Below are positions 28,238-38,377 of a stretch of 64,000 nt of DNA, piece after piece. The DNA is from Butyrivibrio fibrisolvens 16/4 (GTDB lineage: Bacteria; Bacillota; Clostridia; Lachnospirales; Lachnospiraceae). A model generated the notes under the pieces. The model was not told where the DNA came from and did not search any database. It saw only the letters and a list, made by a program, of their open reading frames with translations. Each line of letters opens with the position of its first letter. The stretch's first letter is position 1. Where the stretch lies: assembly GCA_000209815.1 (NCBI GenBank), contig FP929036.1, forward strand, positions 2,392,035 to 2,456,034, written 5' to 3'. A program made the position numbers and the translations under genes.

Positions 28238-28282
28238 CATCCACCGCTAACGCGGTCCCCCTTCCCCTTTCCAAGGGAAGGC
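28238..28282. repeat. Palindromic intergenic repeat (REP/MITE-like)
   Basis: Two adjacent hairpins: ACCGC/GCGGT and CCTTCCC/GGGAAGG. From memory, similar double palindromes with CCTTCCCC...GGGGAAGG are common between genes in Clostridiales. Only one copy is in this window, so copy number was not tested. Confidence 0.55.
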
Positions 28283-28283
28283 T

Positions 28284-31200
28284 TTATATTTTCCAAGTTC
28301 CTGTATTTATGTCGAATTTCTGGACTCCGCCACGGGAATAGCCATCCTCCACAGTAAGGGATTCTGCAATCTCCGGTGTCAAAGTGCCAGCTGCAATTAT
28401 ATCATAGAATAAATCTTCTACAAGTACCGGGTCACTCTTAAGCTGATTGCCAGCATTTTTGGTAGCAGTAGCATATTGGATAACGAAATCCAAAATACCT
28501 CTCTGAAGCTGCTTTACATCCTCGCTTACAAAATCATCTCCCTTGAAAGCTGGCTTTGGTCTGCCATTTTCCATGGTGAAATTAATAAGCTGACCAAATG
28601 GTGCGCTAAGGGCATTCTCCAGGAAGAGCTGATAGCGTAAAAGCTTGCTTTCTCCAATTAGATTAGGATCGGTGATTTCATAGATTGCATCAGCCTTGCC
28701 GCCGATTCGCTCTGGCTTGTTGGAATGAAGAGCAAGATAATGTCCTGCAATATCTCTTCCAGTAAGCTTCATCAAGAAGTACTGGATAGTGCCAGAAAAT
28801 CCTACATCAACAACTGCTATGTCATTTGATGTGGCAAGAAAATCGCTGGCGTAGTTCAAGTAAGCTGTTTTTCCACAGCTGCCTTGGCAAAAATCTCTTT
28901 CTTGTATGGTGCCAAAGCTTCCATTAATTCCTCTGGCTTTATTTCATAATCAAACTGTCTGTCCACATCATCTGTGTGAAGCTCCAGTCCAAAACGCTCC
29001 TTTAAAAGATTGCTGAAGCTTCCCTGATATTTCTGAGAAACCAGCTCCCTAATATCCTCATCATTTTCAAGGGCAGGCACTGCGCAGGCACGTCTTGATG
29101 TAAGGAAATAGTGAATATCTGGAACCTGAATTCCCTTGCCCTGGCAGTAGCCGCGAATAAGCTGCTCTAGCATATAGCCTTCGCGAGCAAGCAAAAGCAG
29201 ACGCTCACCACTCTTTTGATTTTCATCAACCAGCCACTCCACAAATCGTGCCATCAAAGGTCCCATGGTGGTGTAGCCAAAATCATACATATTCTTAAAG
29301 GTTAGCTTTCCTTTTTCATCAAATGCAAATGGGGAATTAAAGATTCCACCATTCATAGCCTGTCCCACAATCACTGAATCTGCAAGACTTCTCTTTGCGA
29401 ACTGTGCAAAATCAGCAAAATCTGAAAGAGCCAGCATATCCCTTGGACTAAGAACAATGTGTGTAGCCACGTGCTTATCCATAAGAATCTGGGAATCCGA
29501 ACGGAAATTATCTCCAACGTGGATAAATGTATTTGGATTGATGTTTGAAAGCACATAATCCCACATAGAACCATCATCCTTGCGGGCACCTACCTCGCAG
29601 GAAATCAACAGCTCGTCATAATAAGCAATGCCACATTTGTGTAGCAAACCTACTATCTGAGCACGATTCAAATACATATCGCTTACAAGGATAACGGTCT
29701 TGCCCATTGATTTCAGGGCATTGTAAACCTCTACCATATCCTTTCTAGGTATACATACTGCTGTCTCGATTTCCACCTCAAGCTTCTTGATATCCATGGC
29801 AATATTGCCTATGGTTTTATCATTTGAAACCTCTACGTAGATTTTGTCCAGAGTGGTCATTGCCCCGTATTTAGCAGTAGCCGCAGCCTCTGCCTCCTTG
29901 CGAAGCTTAAGGAAATCAACATTTTTTCCAAATTTATTTGCAATGGATTTCTCCAGAATTCTAAATACATCATCAGGATCATATACAGTTCTTGTGATGA
30001 GTGTGTCGAAAATATCAAAGGAAATCACATCATAGGCTGAAAGCTTTATAATGAGAAGCTCCTTGTCTATTTTGAAATTGCTATAAAATGGACGAAGGCT
30101 CTTATTTCTGGCTGTGTCACTATCCTCCAAATAAAGGATGTAATCGTCGTAGCCCAGCTTACGTGAAACGAATGGAATGATTCGCTCTAATGCGTGGGCA
30201 AGAGTGCCATCTGTTTGTCCTGCCTCCTCTGGGAAATCCTCGTAAATATAATTACGATTAAATATTGGCATTAAGGCATCTGTTCTTGCCCAGAAGAATG
30301 AACCGGCTGGGTAGTTGAAAACTGTAGGCATTTCTCCCAGCTCAAACTCGTCAAATAATTTTCTGCCAAGTCCTGCATTAGCCAGCCACGAATAAGCTAT
30401 CATTGGCACTTCTTCGTGAATGTCTGGATAAACAAGTCCTGCGTTTTTATTTTTAAATAAATTAAATATAGAATTAACCTTTTCTGGAGAGCCCAGTAAC
30501 AGCTCAAGTGAGAACTGTCTCCAGCCACCCTTTTCAGCTCCGGAATAAAGTGACTTCTTGCTGTGAACATGAAGGAAATAATCGTGCTGTCTAATCTCGT
30601 CAGCAAAGCCTACATAAAGTGGTGCAAGATCTCGACCTCTATTTGGAAGTGGTCTGATAACCACTTTGTTTGCCATTTTCAATTCCTTTACACCAGATTT
30701 AATAACGCTAACATCTGCGCCCTCCTGACAGGAAATATACAAATCGAATCTGAAAGGAATATTTGCAAAATAGCTGACAAACTCTGGTAGCAAATCCACA
30801 TAGAAAAGGTGAAGATGCACTGCTACAGATGGAGCTTCCTCCCCCTTTGCTGCTGCCTTTTTAGCTTCTTTTGCTGCGGCTTTTCTAGCCTTCTTCTCTT
30901 CCTTTTCCAGTCTCTTGGCCTCGCGGGCAGGGCTTGGCTTTCCTGTAAGGAATGATTTGAAGGCGCGGATGCTCTCTAAAGCCTTGTAGCCCTTGGTATT
31001 TACAGTATTATCGTATATTACACGAAGCTGCTCATTAACAGCCTCGATATTTCTAATGTGCACGTCCTTTGCGGCAATCAGCTCCTGAAGCTGCTTTATC
31101 TGATAATCACGACTGGCGATAGCAAAATCTGCACTTGTCTTGCTGCGGCTTTCTGCATGGTCAAAAAGCTCCTTCAGATTCTTCACATCCTTAAAACAAT

Positions 31201-31810
31201 AATTGCTCTGGAAGTGATTTTCCATCTTTTGATATTCAGCCTTTTCCTCATCAGAAATCTCCACAAGATTTCCTGGAAGCTCACTAAATTTCACCACTCG
31301 ATAAAGCATATAATTGATTGGAACAGGGAAATCGAAGGTCCACTCATAATCAATTATCTGCCAGCCTTTGTCAGTCTTGATAATGTTGTCGAAAATCAAA
31401 TCAATATCTAGGTAGTTGCAAGCCAGCACTCCTCTAGGAAGTGATACCTGACCAAACACCTCTTCAAACTCTGGTGTGCTGACAAATTCCTTAGCGGAAG
31501 GCAGGAATGCAGCCTTTACCGCATCAATAAATGCCTGACCATCCTCTGCTGTAAGATGTGCACCCTCTAAAAATTCACTTTCGATGGAATCTCCCACTAA
31601 AGTACTGTCATTTACGCAAAAATCAGAGCCCTGCAGTAATTCCTGCAAGCCTCTGTAACTATCAAAAACTCTGTGTATATGCCCTACAGCCTCGGCATCG
31701 TAGGGCTTTTTAATTACCACCCTTTTTCCGTCACGCTCAACTATATCGGTGATGATGTTGTATTTTGGGTTGCGCTCGTTAGAGAGCTTCTCGTATAGTA
31801 ATCGTTCCAT
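28284..31810 (-). CDS. Kinase-like / RgpF / HAD fusion protein of rhamnan-type polysaccharide synthesis (1-nt frameshift)
   Basis: 1175 residues after repair. (1) 1-200: aminoglycoside-kinase-like fold, with LDIDLIFDN and IIDYEW (about 134-157) resembling catalytic and metal loops. (2) 205-330: coiled, Lys/Ala-rich linker. (3) about 328-590: RgpF-type domain (VAVHLHLFYVDLL, RPLPNRGRDLAPL, FLHVHSKKS, NYPAGSFFWAR). (4) from 595: HAD hydrolase domain, SFDIFDTLITR with D599 and D602, VSDMYLN, HVGDNFRSD, plus about 300 further residues. The break is the T5 at 28868-28872; one extra A gives VEKTAYLNYASDFL. It abuts the methyltransferase gene (1-nt overlap). Probably modifies and builds the exported glycan; individual activities are inferred. 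Confidence 0.83.
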
Positions 31811-32298
31811 TATTTGGCAATGAGCAGATAATCGCCTGCTCCTCCCCCTGCATAATCCTCTGAATATATTTCTTTTGTGAATAAGTAATCCGGACTCACT
31901 CTGAAGGTAGTGATATCCTTAAATCCTGCTTCTTTCAAAAGATTCTTTAGGAAGCTGGATAATCGGTCCTTTTCTGAGATGGCGTAAACCAATCTGCCAT
32001 CTGTTGATAAGTGTTTTTTGAGAGTAGATGGCGTCTCTGAAAGATGACCAAGATTAATAATCAGGCTGAAGCTGCCCTTTATATCATTCAAAGCGTTTTC
32101 CTGTGCCACAGTAACTTCGGCCGCTTTTTCCTGAAGCCACTCTACTAAAGACTGGCAATCAGGCTGGATAATCAGCACATTATCACCTTTTGTGATGCCC
32201 ACCGGAGAAAGCACGTTGCTCCTCATATGGCTAAGATTTTCAATCGCTTCAATGGTTCCTTCATCAAAGATCCGTCTATTATACCTCTCTTGTATCAT
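31810..32298 (-). CDS. Small SAM-methyltransferase-like protein
   Basis: 162 residues. NVLIIQPDCQSLVEWL (about 40-55) resembles motif I of class I methyltransferases but lacks the usual glycine loop (Gx GxG); FSLIINLGHLSE and LKKHLSTDGRLVYAISEK match motif II-III regions, and LKEAGFKDITTFRV the C-terminal strand pair. The fold is likely, but SAM binding may be weak or lost. It lies between wzt and the RgpF fusion, sharing 1 nt with the latter, so a role in glycan methylation or as a partner subunit is plausible. Start supported by AAAAGGAGAGCCT. Confidence 0.6.
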   Translation of the reverse strand: MIQERYNRRIFDEGTIEAIENLSHMRSNVLSPVGITKGDNVLIIQPDCQSLVEWLQEKAAEVTVAQENALNDIKGSFSLIINLGHLSETPSTLKKHLSTDGRLVYAISEKDRLSSFLKNLLKEAGFKDITTFRVSPDYLFTKEIYSEDYAGGGAGDYLLIAK

Positions 32299-32334
32299 AG
32301 GCTCTCCTTTTCACTCATCCCCGTGTCACCCAGG

Positions 32335-33644
32335 TTAATCACTAACCTTTGTAACAGTAACCTTTGAATTCATATCATAATATCCAACAGTGTTCTTAGT
32401 GCTGACCACTGTAATGTTCATAACATCGTAAAGTCTGTGGTATGCCACAAAATCCACTCCATCATAGCCGGTGCAGCTAATGGACATAAGGTATTCTCCG
32501 CCTTGCATATCCATCTTTTGTGTGAAGGTAGCCACATATTCGCTGCCTTCCTTGCAAAGACCTACATCGCACTTTTCATACATGGTGTTTGTGCCAGTGA
32601 CGTCAATGCCCTTAAGAGTCTTAAAGGTAAGTGTGAAGATAGGATTTTCAATGTCTGTATTAAAGTGCACCTTTGATTTAACTGTGAAGGTGCTACCCTT
32701 CATAATAGCGTTTGTGTAATTGCCATTGTCGTCGATAACTGCAAAATCAACAATGCTGGCTCTGCCATCACCGTATTCATTCACATTTGGATTAAGCTGA
32801 TAATTGGACTTCCAGTTTGTGCTGCCTGGCTGCTCTGATGTGCCAGTGGCATCTGTGCCTTCTGTGCCAAAGGCATCTGCCAAATCAACCTTGCTGGAAA
32901 GCACTGGCTCCTGTCCTACAAGAATTTTCTTGTAGATATCTATCATATCCTTTGGTGTGCCCTCTGCCACCTTATCACCCTTGTTGATAAGCACTGCTCT
33001 GTCGCAATATTTGCTGATGGCGCCCAAATCGTGTGAAACGAAAAGTATAGTCTTTCCTGCTGCCTTGAACTCCTCGAATTTCTTGTAGCATTTTGCCTGG
33101 AAGAAAACATCTCCTACAGAAAGGGCCTCGTCTACAATGAGAATCTCTGGATCGATATTTATGGCCACTGCAAAAGCAAGACGGACAAACATACCAGATG
33201 AATAGGTCTTAACTGGCTGGAAGACGAAATCTCCAATATCTGCGAAGCTAAGGATATCATCCAGCTTTGCATCTATCTCTTCCTTAGAGTAACCAAGCAT
33301 AGTGCCATTTAAATAAATGTTCTCGATGCCTGTGTATTCCTGATTAAAGCCTGCCCCAAGCTCCAAAAGAGCTGAAATTCTGCCATTTACCTGAACATCA
33401 CCCTTTGTAGGTGAAAGCACGCCTGTAATAATCTTTAAGATTGTGGATTTACCGGAACCATTTGTGCCGATAAGCCCAACACATTCCCCCTGCTTTACAG
33501 CAAAGGACATATCTTTTAGAGCATAATGCTCTTTGTAATTCTTTTTCTTGTGATGCCGAGAGTATCAGCTACTCTGGCCTTATTGCTATCGAAAAGCTTG
33601 TAGACCTTGTCTACATGATTAACCTCTATAACGTAATCGCTCAT
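32335..33644 (-). CDS. wzt: ABC transporter ATP-binding protein for polysaccharide export, Wzt type (1-nt frameshift)
   Basis: 436 residues after repair. The start is ATG 33644 behind AGGAGACGAT; the first 40 residues (DYVIEVNHVDKVYKLFD) lie in another frame and join at the T5 33542-33546, where one extra A gives RKKNYKEHYALKDMSF. NBD: Walker A GTNGSGKST, signature YSSGMFVRLAFA, Walker B ILIVDEAL, H-loop FVSHDLG. Residues about 285-436 are a Wzt C-terminal beta domain (ENPIFTLTFKTLKGIDVTG), which in E. coli O8/O9a recognises the capped chain end. It drives export of undecaprenyl-linked glycan with the permease at 34914, from which it is separated by the GDPD gene. Confidence 0.9.
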
Positions 33645-33899
33645 ATCGTCTCCTATGGGTACTATTCAATCCCCATTTTACCACACTTTCCCAATTGCTT
33701 AAAGTGGTGATGGTTTATCGGGCTCTTAGGCCTTTTCCCCTTACTCCAAAGTTTTCCATGCAAAAAGAGCACCGGTTCCCCAGTGCTCCTCTTGGCTTTA
33801 GGTGACCCCAACACCTAAAGCGGGTGTATAATCATGACTATTACTGTAATATATTTGGTTAAAATGCAGCTAATAAAGGCTACATTTTAATCTTCATGA
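33645..33899. promoter_or_regulatory. Intergenic region with three hairpins between GDPD and wzt
   Basis: No gene found. Three inverted repeats: 33767-33788 (GAGCAC/GTGCTC, then TTTTTGC on the minus strand, so a terminator for the GDPD gene), 33796-33820 (CTTTAGGTG/CACCTAAAG) and 33859-33890 (TTAAAATG.AGC / GCT.CATTTTAA). A further pair CCACACTTT / AAAGTGGTG lies at about 33677-33705 in the wzt promoter region, near a possible TTTAAG-17-TAAAAT promoter. Confidence 0.55.
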
Positions 33900-34718
33900 T
33901 TAATTGATTTCTACGTAGTCAGTGATTACGCCATCAACACCTAGTCTCTGAAGAGACAACATCTGTCCCTTAGTCTCTGGTGCGTAAGAATATACCTTTC
34001 CCCCTGCTTCATGAATTGCTCTAACTGTACGTGGAGTCAAAGTCTTCATATTGATTCCATAATACTCTGCTGGGTATTTTGTTGGAAGTGTAGATTTTCC
34101 AAACGACTCCAGCTTCATAATAGGCTGATCAGGATTGATCTCCTTGATTACAGATAAATAATCATAATTGAATGACAGGAATATGACCTTATCCAGTAAC
34201 CCCCTGTTCTGGAACATATCATATACCTGGTAAATAGCTTCCGGATTAGTGCCAAGCTCTTTAAGCTCGCAGAACATCCTCATGTTTGTAGATTGAAGTA
34301 AATCTAATACCTGTTCCAGAGTAGGAATTCTCTCTCTAGCAAATTCCTCACTGTACCACTCTCCTGCGTCAAGCTCCATAAGCTCTTCGTAGGTGTGATC
34401 AGCAATGGAAGTTTCGCTGCCATCCAGCTTTTCAAGTGTGTCATCGTGATAGATAACAAGCTCTCCATCCTTTGTGGTTCTAACATCAAACTCTACTGTC
34501 TTAGCCCCGTGTGCATAAGCCCCCGCAAAAGCACTAAGGGTGTTCTCTGGGTAGGCTCCTGAATAACCTCTGTGAGCCACCACCTGAACCACAATATCCT
34601 CATCAGCATCGGCTGGTAAATAGTTGAATTCGTTTAGAAAAGCGAATGAACAAAGTAAGGCAACCATGCTGACTGCGACGGTTCTTCCTACTCTTCTAGA
34701 AAATAGTTTACCCCTCAT
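33900..34718 (-). CDS. Glycerophosphodiester phosphodiesterase, membrane anchored or secreted
   Basis: 272 residues from ATG 34718 (GAGAGGGGG upstream). One N-terminal hydrophobic helix (about 13-33), then a GDPD TIM barrel: VVAHRGYSGAYPENTLSAF with catalytic H and the R.GY..ENT motif, VEFDVRTTKDGELVIYHDD with E, D and second catalytic H, and FCELKELG. It hydrolyses glycerophosphodiesters or polyglycerol-phosphate to glycerol-3-phosphate and acts outside the membrane. Its presence inside the exporter cluster, together with an LtaS-like enzyme, suggests turnover of glycerol-phosphate decorated polymer; this is inference. It has its own palindrome (34742-34763) and terminator. Confidence 0.9.
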   Translation of the reverse strand: MRGKLFSRRVGRTVAVSMVALLCSFAFLNEFNYLPADADEDIVVQVVAHRGYSGAYPENTLSAFAGAYAHGAKTVEFDVRTTKDGELVIYHDDTLEKLDGSETSIADHTYEELMELDAGEWYSEEFARERIPTLEQVLDLLQSTNMRMFCELKELGTNPEAIYQVYDMFQNRGLLDKVIFLSFNYDYLSVIKEINPDQPIMKLESFGKSTLPTKYPAEYYGINMKTLTPRTVRAIHEAGGKVYSYAPETKGQMLSLQRLGVDGVITDYVEIN

Positions 34719-34741
34719 ACGCAAGCCCCCTCTCTCTAGTT

Positions 34742-34763
34742 AGTTATATTTTAGCATATAACT
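34742..34763. promoter_or_regulatory. Palindrome upstream of the GDPD gene
   Basis: AGTTATAT, 6-nt spacer, ATATAACT, 24 nt before the GDPD start and over a TAAAAT box. A plausible operator; the binder is unknown. Confidence 0.35.
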
Positions 34764-34820
34764 GCAAACTCAAATTGTTTTTCAGCATAAAAAAGTGTCT
34801 GAAAAATAAGAGGGGATTTT

Positions 34821-34867
34821 AGTATATTTTTCACAATATACTCTTCCACAAAGCTCTTTCCTTTGTG
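34821..34867 (-). terminator. Hairpins ending the tdk-wzm transcript
   Basis: CACAAAG, CTCTTTC, CTTTGTG (34847-34867) and AGTATATT, 6 nt, AATATACT (34821-34842). They lie 46-93 nt after the wzm stop; U tracts are modest. Confidence 0.45.
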
Positions 34868-34913
34868 AATAAACTCTATAGGATTATTATTTTATGACAA
34901 GTAAATCTATTTC

Positions 34914-35730
34914 TTACAGCACATCAGCAAACTGACTCTGGAGCTTCTTAAAAACATGTGTGCCAAGCAAAAACATAACAATGGTAAATATCCAAAAATA
35001 TGCTGTAAGTACTGGACGTGTCCAAAAGCCTGTCTGAGAAATCAGGCAATCACGATAGCCGCTGGTGATGTAATACATTGGATTAAGCTTTAATACAAAT
35101 GCCATCCAGCGTGGAATTGTGCCATCTATTACCATTCTGTCGAAATTCCACATAATTGGTGTAGCCCAAATTCCAACCTGAAGGAAAATATTAACAAGCT
35201 GTGCCATATCCTTGAAGAATACGCAAAGTGCGCTTGTAAGATAAATCATTCCAATAACAAGAGCCATCATTGCAACAAAATAATAAACCACCTGGAAAAT
35301 GTAAGGTGTGATTCCAAATCCATAAAGAAGCCCAACAACAAAAGTAAATACAACGAAAAATACATGTACAAAGACTGATGAAATAGCCTTTACAATCGGA
35401 AGCACGTTGATTGGAAACACTACCTTTTTTACAAGATAATTGTACTCGTGAAGCACCACAGTTCCTGCTGAAAGTACCTCGCTAAAATAAAACCAAGGAA
35501 CAATTCCTGCTGAAAGCCAAAGAACGAAAGGTGCATTGATACCGGCCTTTGTCCCCCTGTGTGCCCTGACTAAGTGCCTTGTCAAAAACAATCCAATAAA
35601 CAAGGACAGTGATTACAGGCTGAACGAATGCCCAGATAACTCCAAGGGTGGAGCCGGCAAACTTTTGCTTGAAATCGTTTTTTGCAAGCTTGGTTATTAA
35701 TTTTTTATTCTTGATAATGTCTTTAATCAT
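34914..35730 (-). CDS. wzm: ABC-2 type polysaccharide export permease, Wzm/TagG type (1-nt frameshift)
   Basis: 271 residues after repair, the usual length. N-terminal frame: LITKLAKNDFKQKFAGSTLG, VIWAFVQPVITVLVYWIVF; second frame: APFVLWLSAGIVPWFYFSEV and five more helices ending QSQFADVL. The break is at the C5 run 35553-35557; removing one base restores GTQGTKAGINAPF. Six membrane helices with the conserved interface helix. Partner of Wzt for export of undecaprenyl-linked glycan. The start overlaps the end of the upstream polytopic gene by 8 nt. Confidence 0.9.
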
Positions 35731-37683
35731 ACTTGTAAATTGATACCTCTGTATTGTTAAATACTAATTTAAGATTTCTGCTTATTGGCTGATATTCGGG
35801 GTGTCCCATTGATGTAACAACAAGATAATCCACTCCACTGACCTCTATAGCTGTATCTGCCAAAAGAGGATCAGAACTGAAAAACTTATCGTTCATAGAT
35901 AGCTTTGCCTCTACCTGATCTTCTGATATATCAGAGTAATCATAGCCCTCTAAGTAGCACTGTCTCTCTGCAAAAGCACTAGCATAGAAATAAATGCTTC
36001 TGTAATCCAGCTCCTCTGACAATCTATCAACCGCGATAACTGAATCCTCTGGTGTATTGTCTCTCAGCCAAAGATAAGCCTCCATAGTATCTGAAGAAAC
36101 TAAATCAGCTCTATCTGCAGCCTCCTGTGAGTATGATTTATTCTGCTTCACATCGGCATAGGCAAAATAAACAACATCAACTGCCAGCAGTATAGTACCT
36201 ATAAAGAAGCAAAAATGCATAAACTTATAAATTGTCTTTAGGAGATTTTCAAACATATATCGCAATGAGCAATAGAAAATCAGCCCCGCGCTGGTAATAA
36301 CAAAATACCCTTGGGAAAGACCCGGAACGCTGACAAAAGAAAAACCGATGAGTCCCATTAATGTCATTCCAATGGCGAACCAGTCGAAAATATCTCCAAT
36401 AACATTCTCTTTAATAAGAGTTGTAAATTTGCCGATAGTGAAGGCTGTAAATGGAACAATGCAAGGTCCCAAAATACAAATAATCGAAAGAAGAACTGCG
36501 ATTATCACCCAAGGGAATGCCATATAATCAAGACCAAGCTTTGTAAAGAGCTGTCCTACACGACCGGCCTCTAAAGTGCCCTGTGCGGTAAGCTGCATTG
36601 CTCTGTTATTTGCCCCTGATGGTGTCAGTCCCACAGTCACAAAAATGTATGTAAGAACGAATCCTAAAGTTAAAGCAAGATTATATAACAGGTTTTGCAA
36701 GTGGAATTTCCTGATAATAATAAGCTCAATGATAAACACAGCCCAGCTGATTCCCACCAGCATAATTCCTGTAGTGCCCTTGAAGCCTGTGGCTGCAACA
36801 GAAAAGATATAAAGCACTATCAAATTTCTGTAATCAAGCTTGTCATACCAAATCTCAGCAAGAAAATCGACTACCAGGATTGTAATCGCCAAGGCAAGTC
36901 CCATTGCATTAATATTGCTAAATATATGATTGCCAAGCCAGGATACTGGCAGCCTTCCACCTACCACAACAAGTGGAAGCATACATAAGCCTGATACCAA
37001 AAGTCCTGCACAATAGAAGAAATATCTAAATGGCGAAATCTCCCTAAATCCTCTGATTCGCTCGCCTATGGTAATCATAGCAAGTGTCAGTGGGAAGGCA
37101 CACACAAGTGCATTACCATTGATGTAAAGTCTAAATGCATCCATTCCAAAAATGTGCTTGCACATTGCAAAAATCAGCTCATAGAAATAATGATAGTAGA
37201 AGGTAAGTCCTTCTATTCTGATGTCAGTATTTGGAAATGAACGACTAAGTGAAACAATATTTCCAGTGTGGAACAGGCAATCGTGATAAACCTGAGTGCT
37301 GGCCCCAGATAAAGCAAATAAATACTTTAACTGGAAATTAAGCATTGATACCACATACAAAAATACAAAAATAATGAGATATGTCCATCTGAAACGCTCT
37401 AATGCATTGAACACGGAAGGGCGTCCTTTTTTGAAATAATAGATTGCGCTAACCGCTGTGGTGATTGGGCCTGCAATCATTATGATTCCATTTATACCAA
37501 GGAGTGACTCTAGGTAATATAGGGTAGCCATAAATACAAAGCCTATAAAAATCCAGCAAGCAATCTGGTGGAAAACTTTAATTTTCTAGGCAGTAAAAGG
37601 CTGCCAAAAAGCATTCCTGGAAGCTGTATCCAGACAGCACTATACAATATAAAAATCAAAGTTATTGGTAAACTAAATGTCAT
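35723..37683 (-). CDS. Polytopic membrane protein, possible GT-C-like glycosyltransferase (1-nt frameshift)
   Basis: 653 residues after repair. ATG 37683 behind AGAGGAA opens MTFSLPITLIFILYSAVWIQ; one extra A at the T4 37582-37585 joins it (PRKIKVFHQIACWIFIG) to the long frame. About 13 hydrophobic helices, an extracytoplasmic loop after helix 3 with HTGNIVSLSRSFPNTDIRIE and YHYFYE, and a soluble C-terminal domain (about 530-653) with MEAYLWLRDNTPEDSVIAVD. The layout recalls GT-C enzymes and DUF2079/DUF6541-like proteins, and the segment WLRDNTPEDSVI is common in such C-terminal domains. Activity not established. It sits between tdk and wzm and is coupled to wzm. Confidence 0.7.
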
Positions 37684-37693
37684 TAAATTCCTC

Positions 37694-38260
37694 TTATTTA
37701 TCCTTAAGCTGTCCTAGCTTAAAATGTTTTCTGCATAACGCTACGTATGAATCGTTTGCCCCAAGCATAACCTGTGGGCCTGAACGAACTACGCCTTTTT
37801 CATTATAACGGCAATTACAGGTAGCCTTGCGACCGCACCAGCACACCGTCTTAACCTCGTGAATAACATCTGCTATGGCGATGAGACGCTCGGAACCTGG
37901 GAACAGCTTGTTTCTAAAGTCTGCTCGAAGACCGTATGCTACCACAGGAACATCCATAAAATCAACAATATCTGAAAGGAAATCCACCTGCTCAGGTGTG
38001 GCAAACTGCACCTCATCAACAATGATGCAATCGTATTTTTTGATTTCCTCCTCTGGCATCTCCACAAGATCCTCTAAGAAAATGCAAGGATTCTCAAGGC
38101 CAATTCTGGAATGAACCACCCTTTCGCCATCTCTTGTGTCGATTTTTGGCTTCACAAGCAGAGCGCTCTGGCCAACCTCCTCATAATTGAAGTGTGTCAT
38201 AAGGGCATTTGCAGTCTTTGATGACCCCATTGCGCCATAGTAAAAATAAAGCTTTGCCAT
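37694..38260 (-). CDS. tdk: Thymidine kinase, type II
   Basis: 188 residues. Phosphorylates thymidine to dTMP in salvage. Walker A FYYGAMGSSKTA (6-17), Walker-B-like IIVDEVQF (about 84-91) with the catalytic Glu, lasso region with YGLRADF, and the structural zinc site made by CWCG, C.C in ATCNC and the later LCRKH. Complete. It starts behind AGGGAGAATTTTTGTT and a consensus promoter at 38328-38356. Downstream genes (10-nt gap) are polysaccharide export genes, an unusual operon partner. Confidence 0.95.
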   Translation of the reverse strand: MAKLYFYYGAMGSSKTANALMTHFNYEEVGQSALLVKPKIDTRDGERVVHSRIGLENPCIFLEDLVEMPEEEIKKYDCIIVDEVQFATPEQVDFLSDIVDFMDVPVVAYGLRADFRNKLFPGSERLIAIADVIHEVKTVCWCGRKATCNCRYNEKGVVRSGPQVMLGANDSYVALCRKHFKLGQLKDK

Positions 38261-38285
38261 AACAAAAATTCTCCCTACATAAAGT

Positions 38286-38314
38286 GACAGAAGGCAATTA
38301 AAATACCTTCTGTC
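38286..38314 (-). promoter_or_regulatory. Hairpin in the tdk leader (or terminator of the GGDEF gene)
   Basis: GACAGAAGG, 11-nt loop, CCTTCTGTC. It lies about 7 nt after the predicted tdk transcription start and before the ribosome site, with no T tract on the minus-strand side. A leader stem or mRNA stabiliser fits better than a terminator. Confidence 0.5.
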
Positions 38315-38327
38315 TAATTAATTACAT

Positions 38328-38356
38328 ATTTTAATCCTTAACGGGCTACCTGTCAA
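38328..38356 (-). promoter_or_regulatory. Consensus sigma-A promoter of the tdk operon
   Basis: TTGACA (38351-38356), 17-nt spacer, TAAAAT (38328-38333) on the minus strand, 70 nt before the tdk ATG. Confidence 0.8.
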
Positions 38357-38377
38357 AATACTTTGTCCCAAAGCTGC

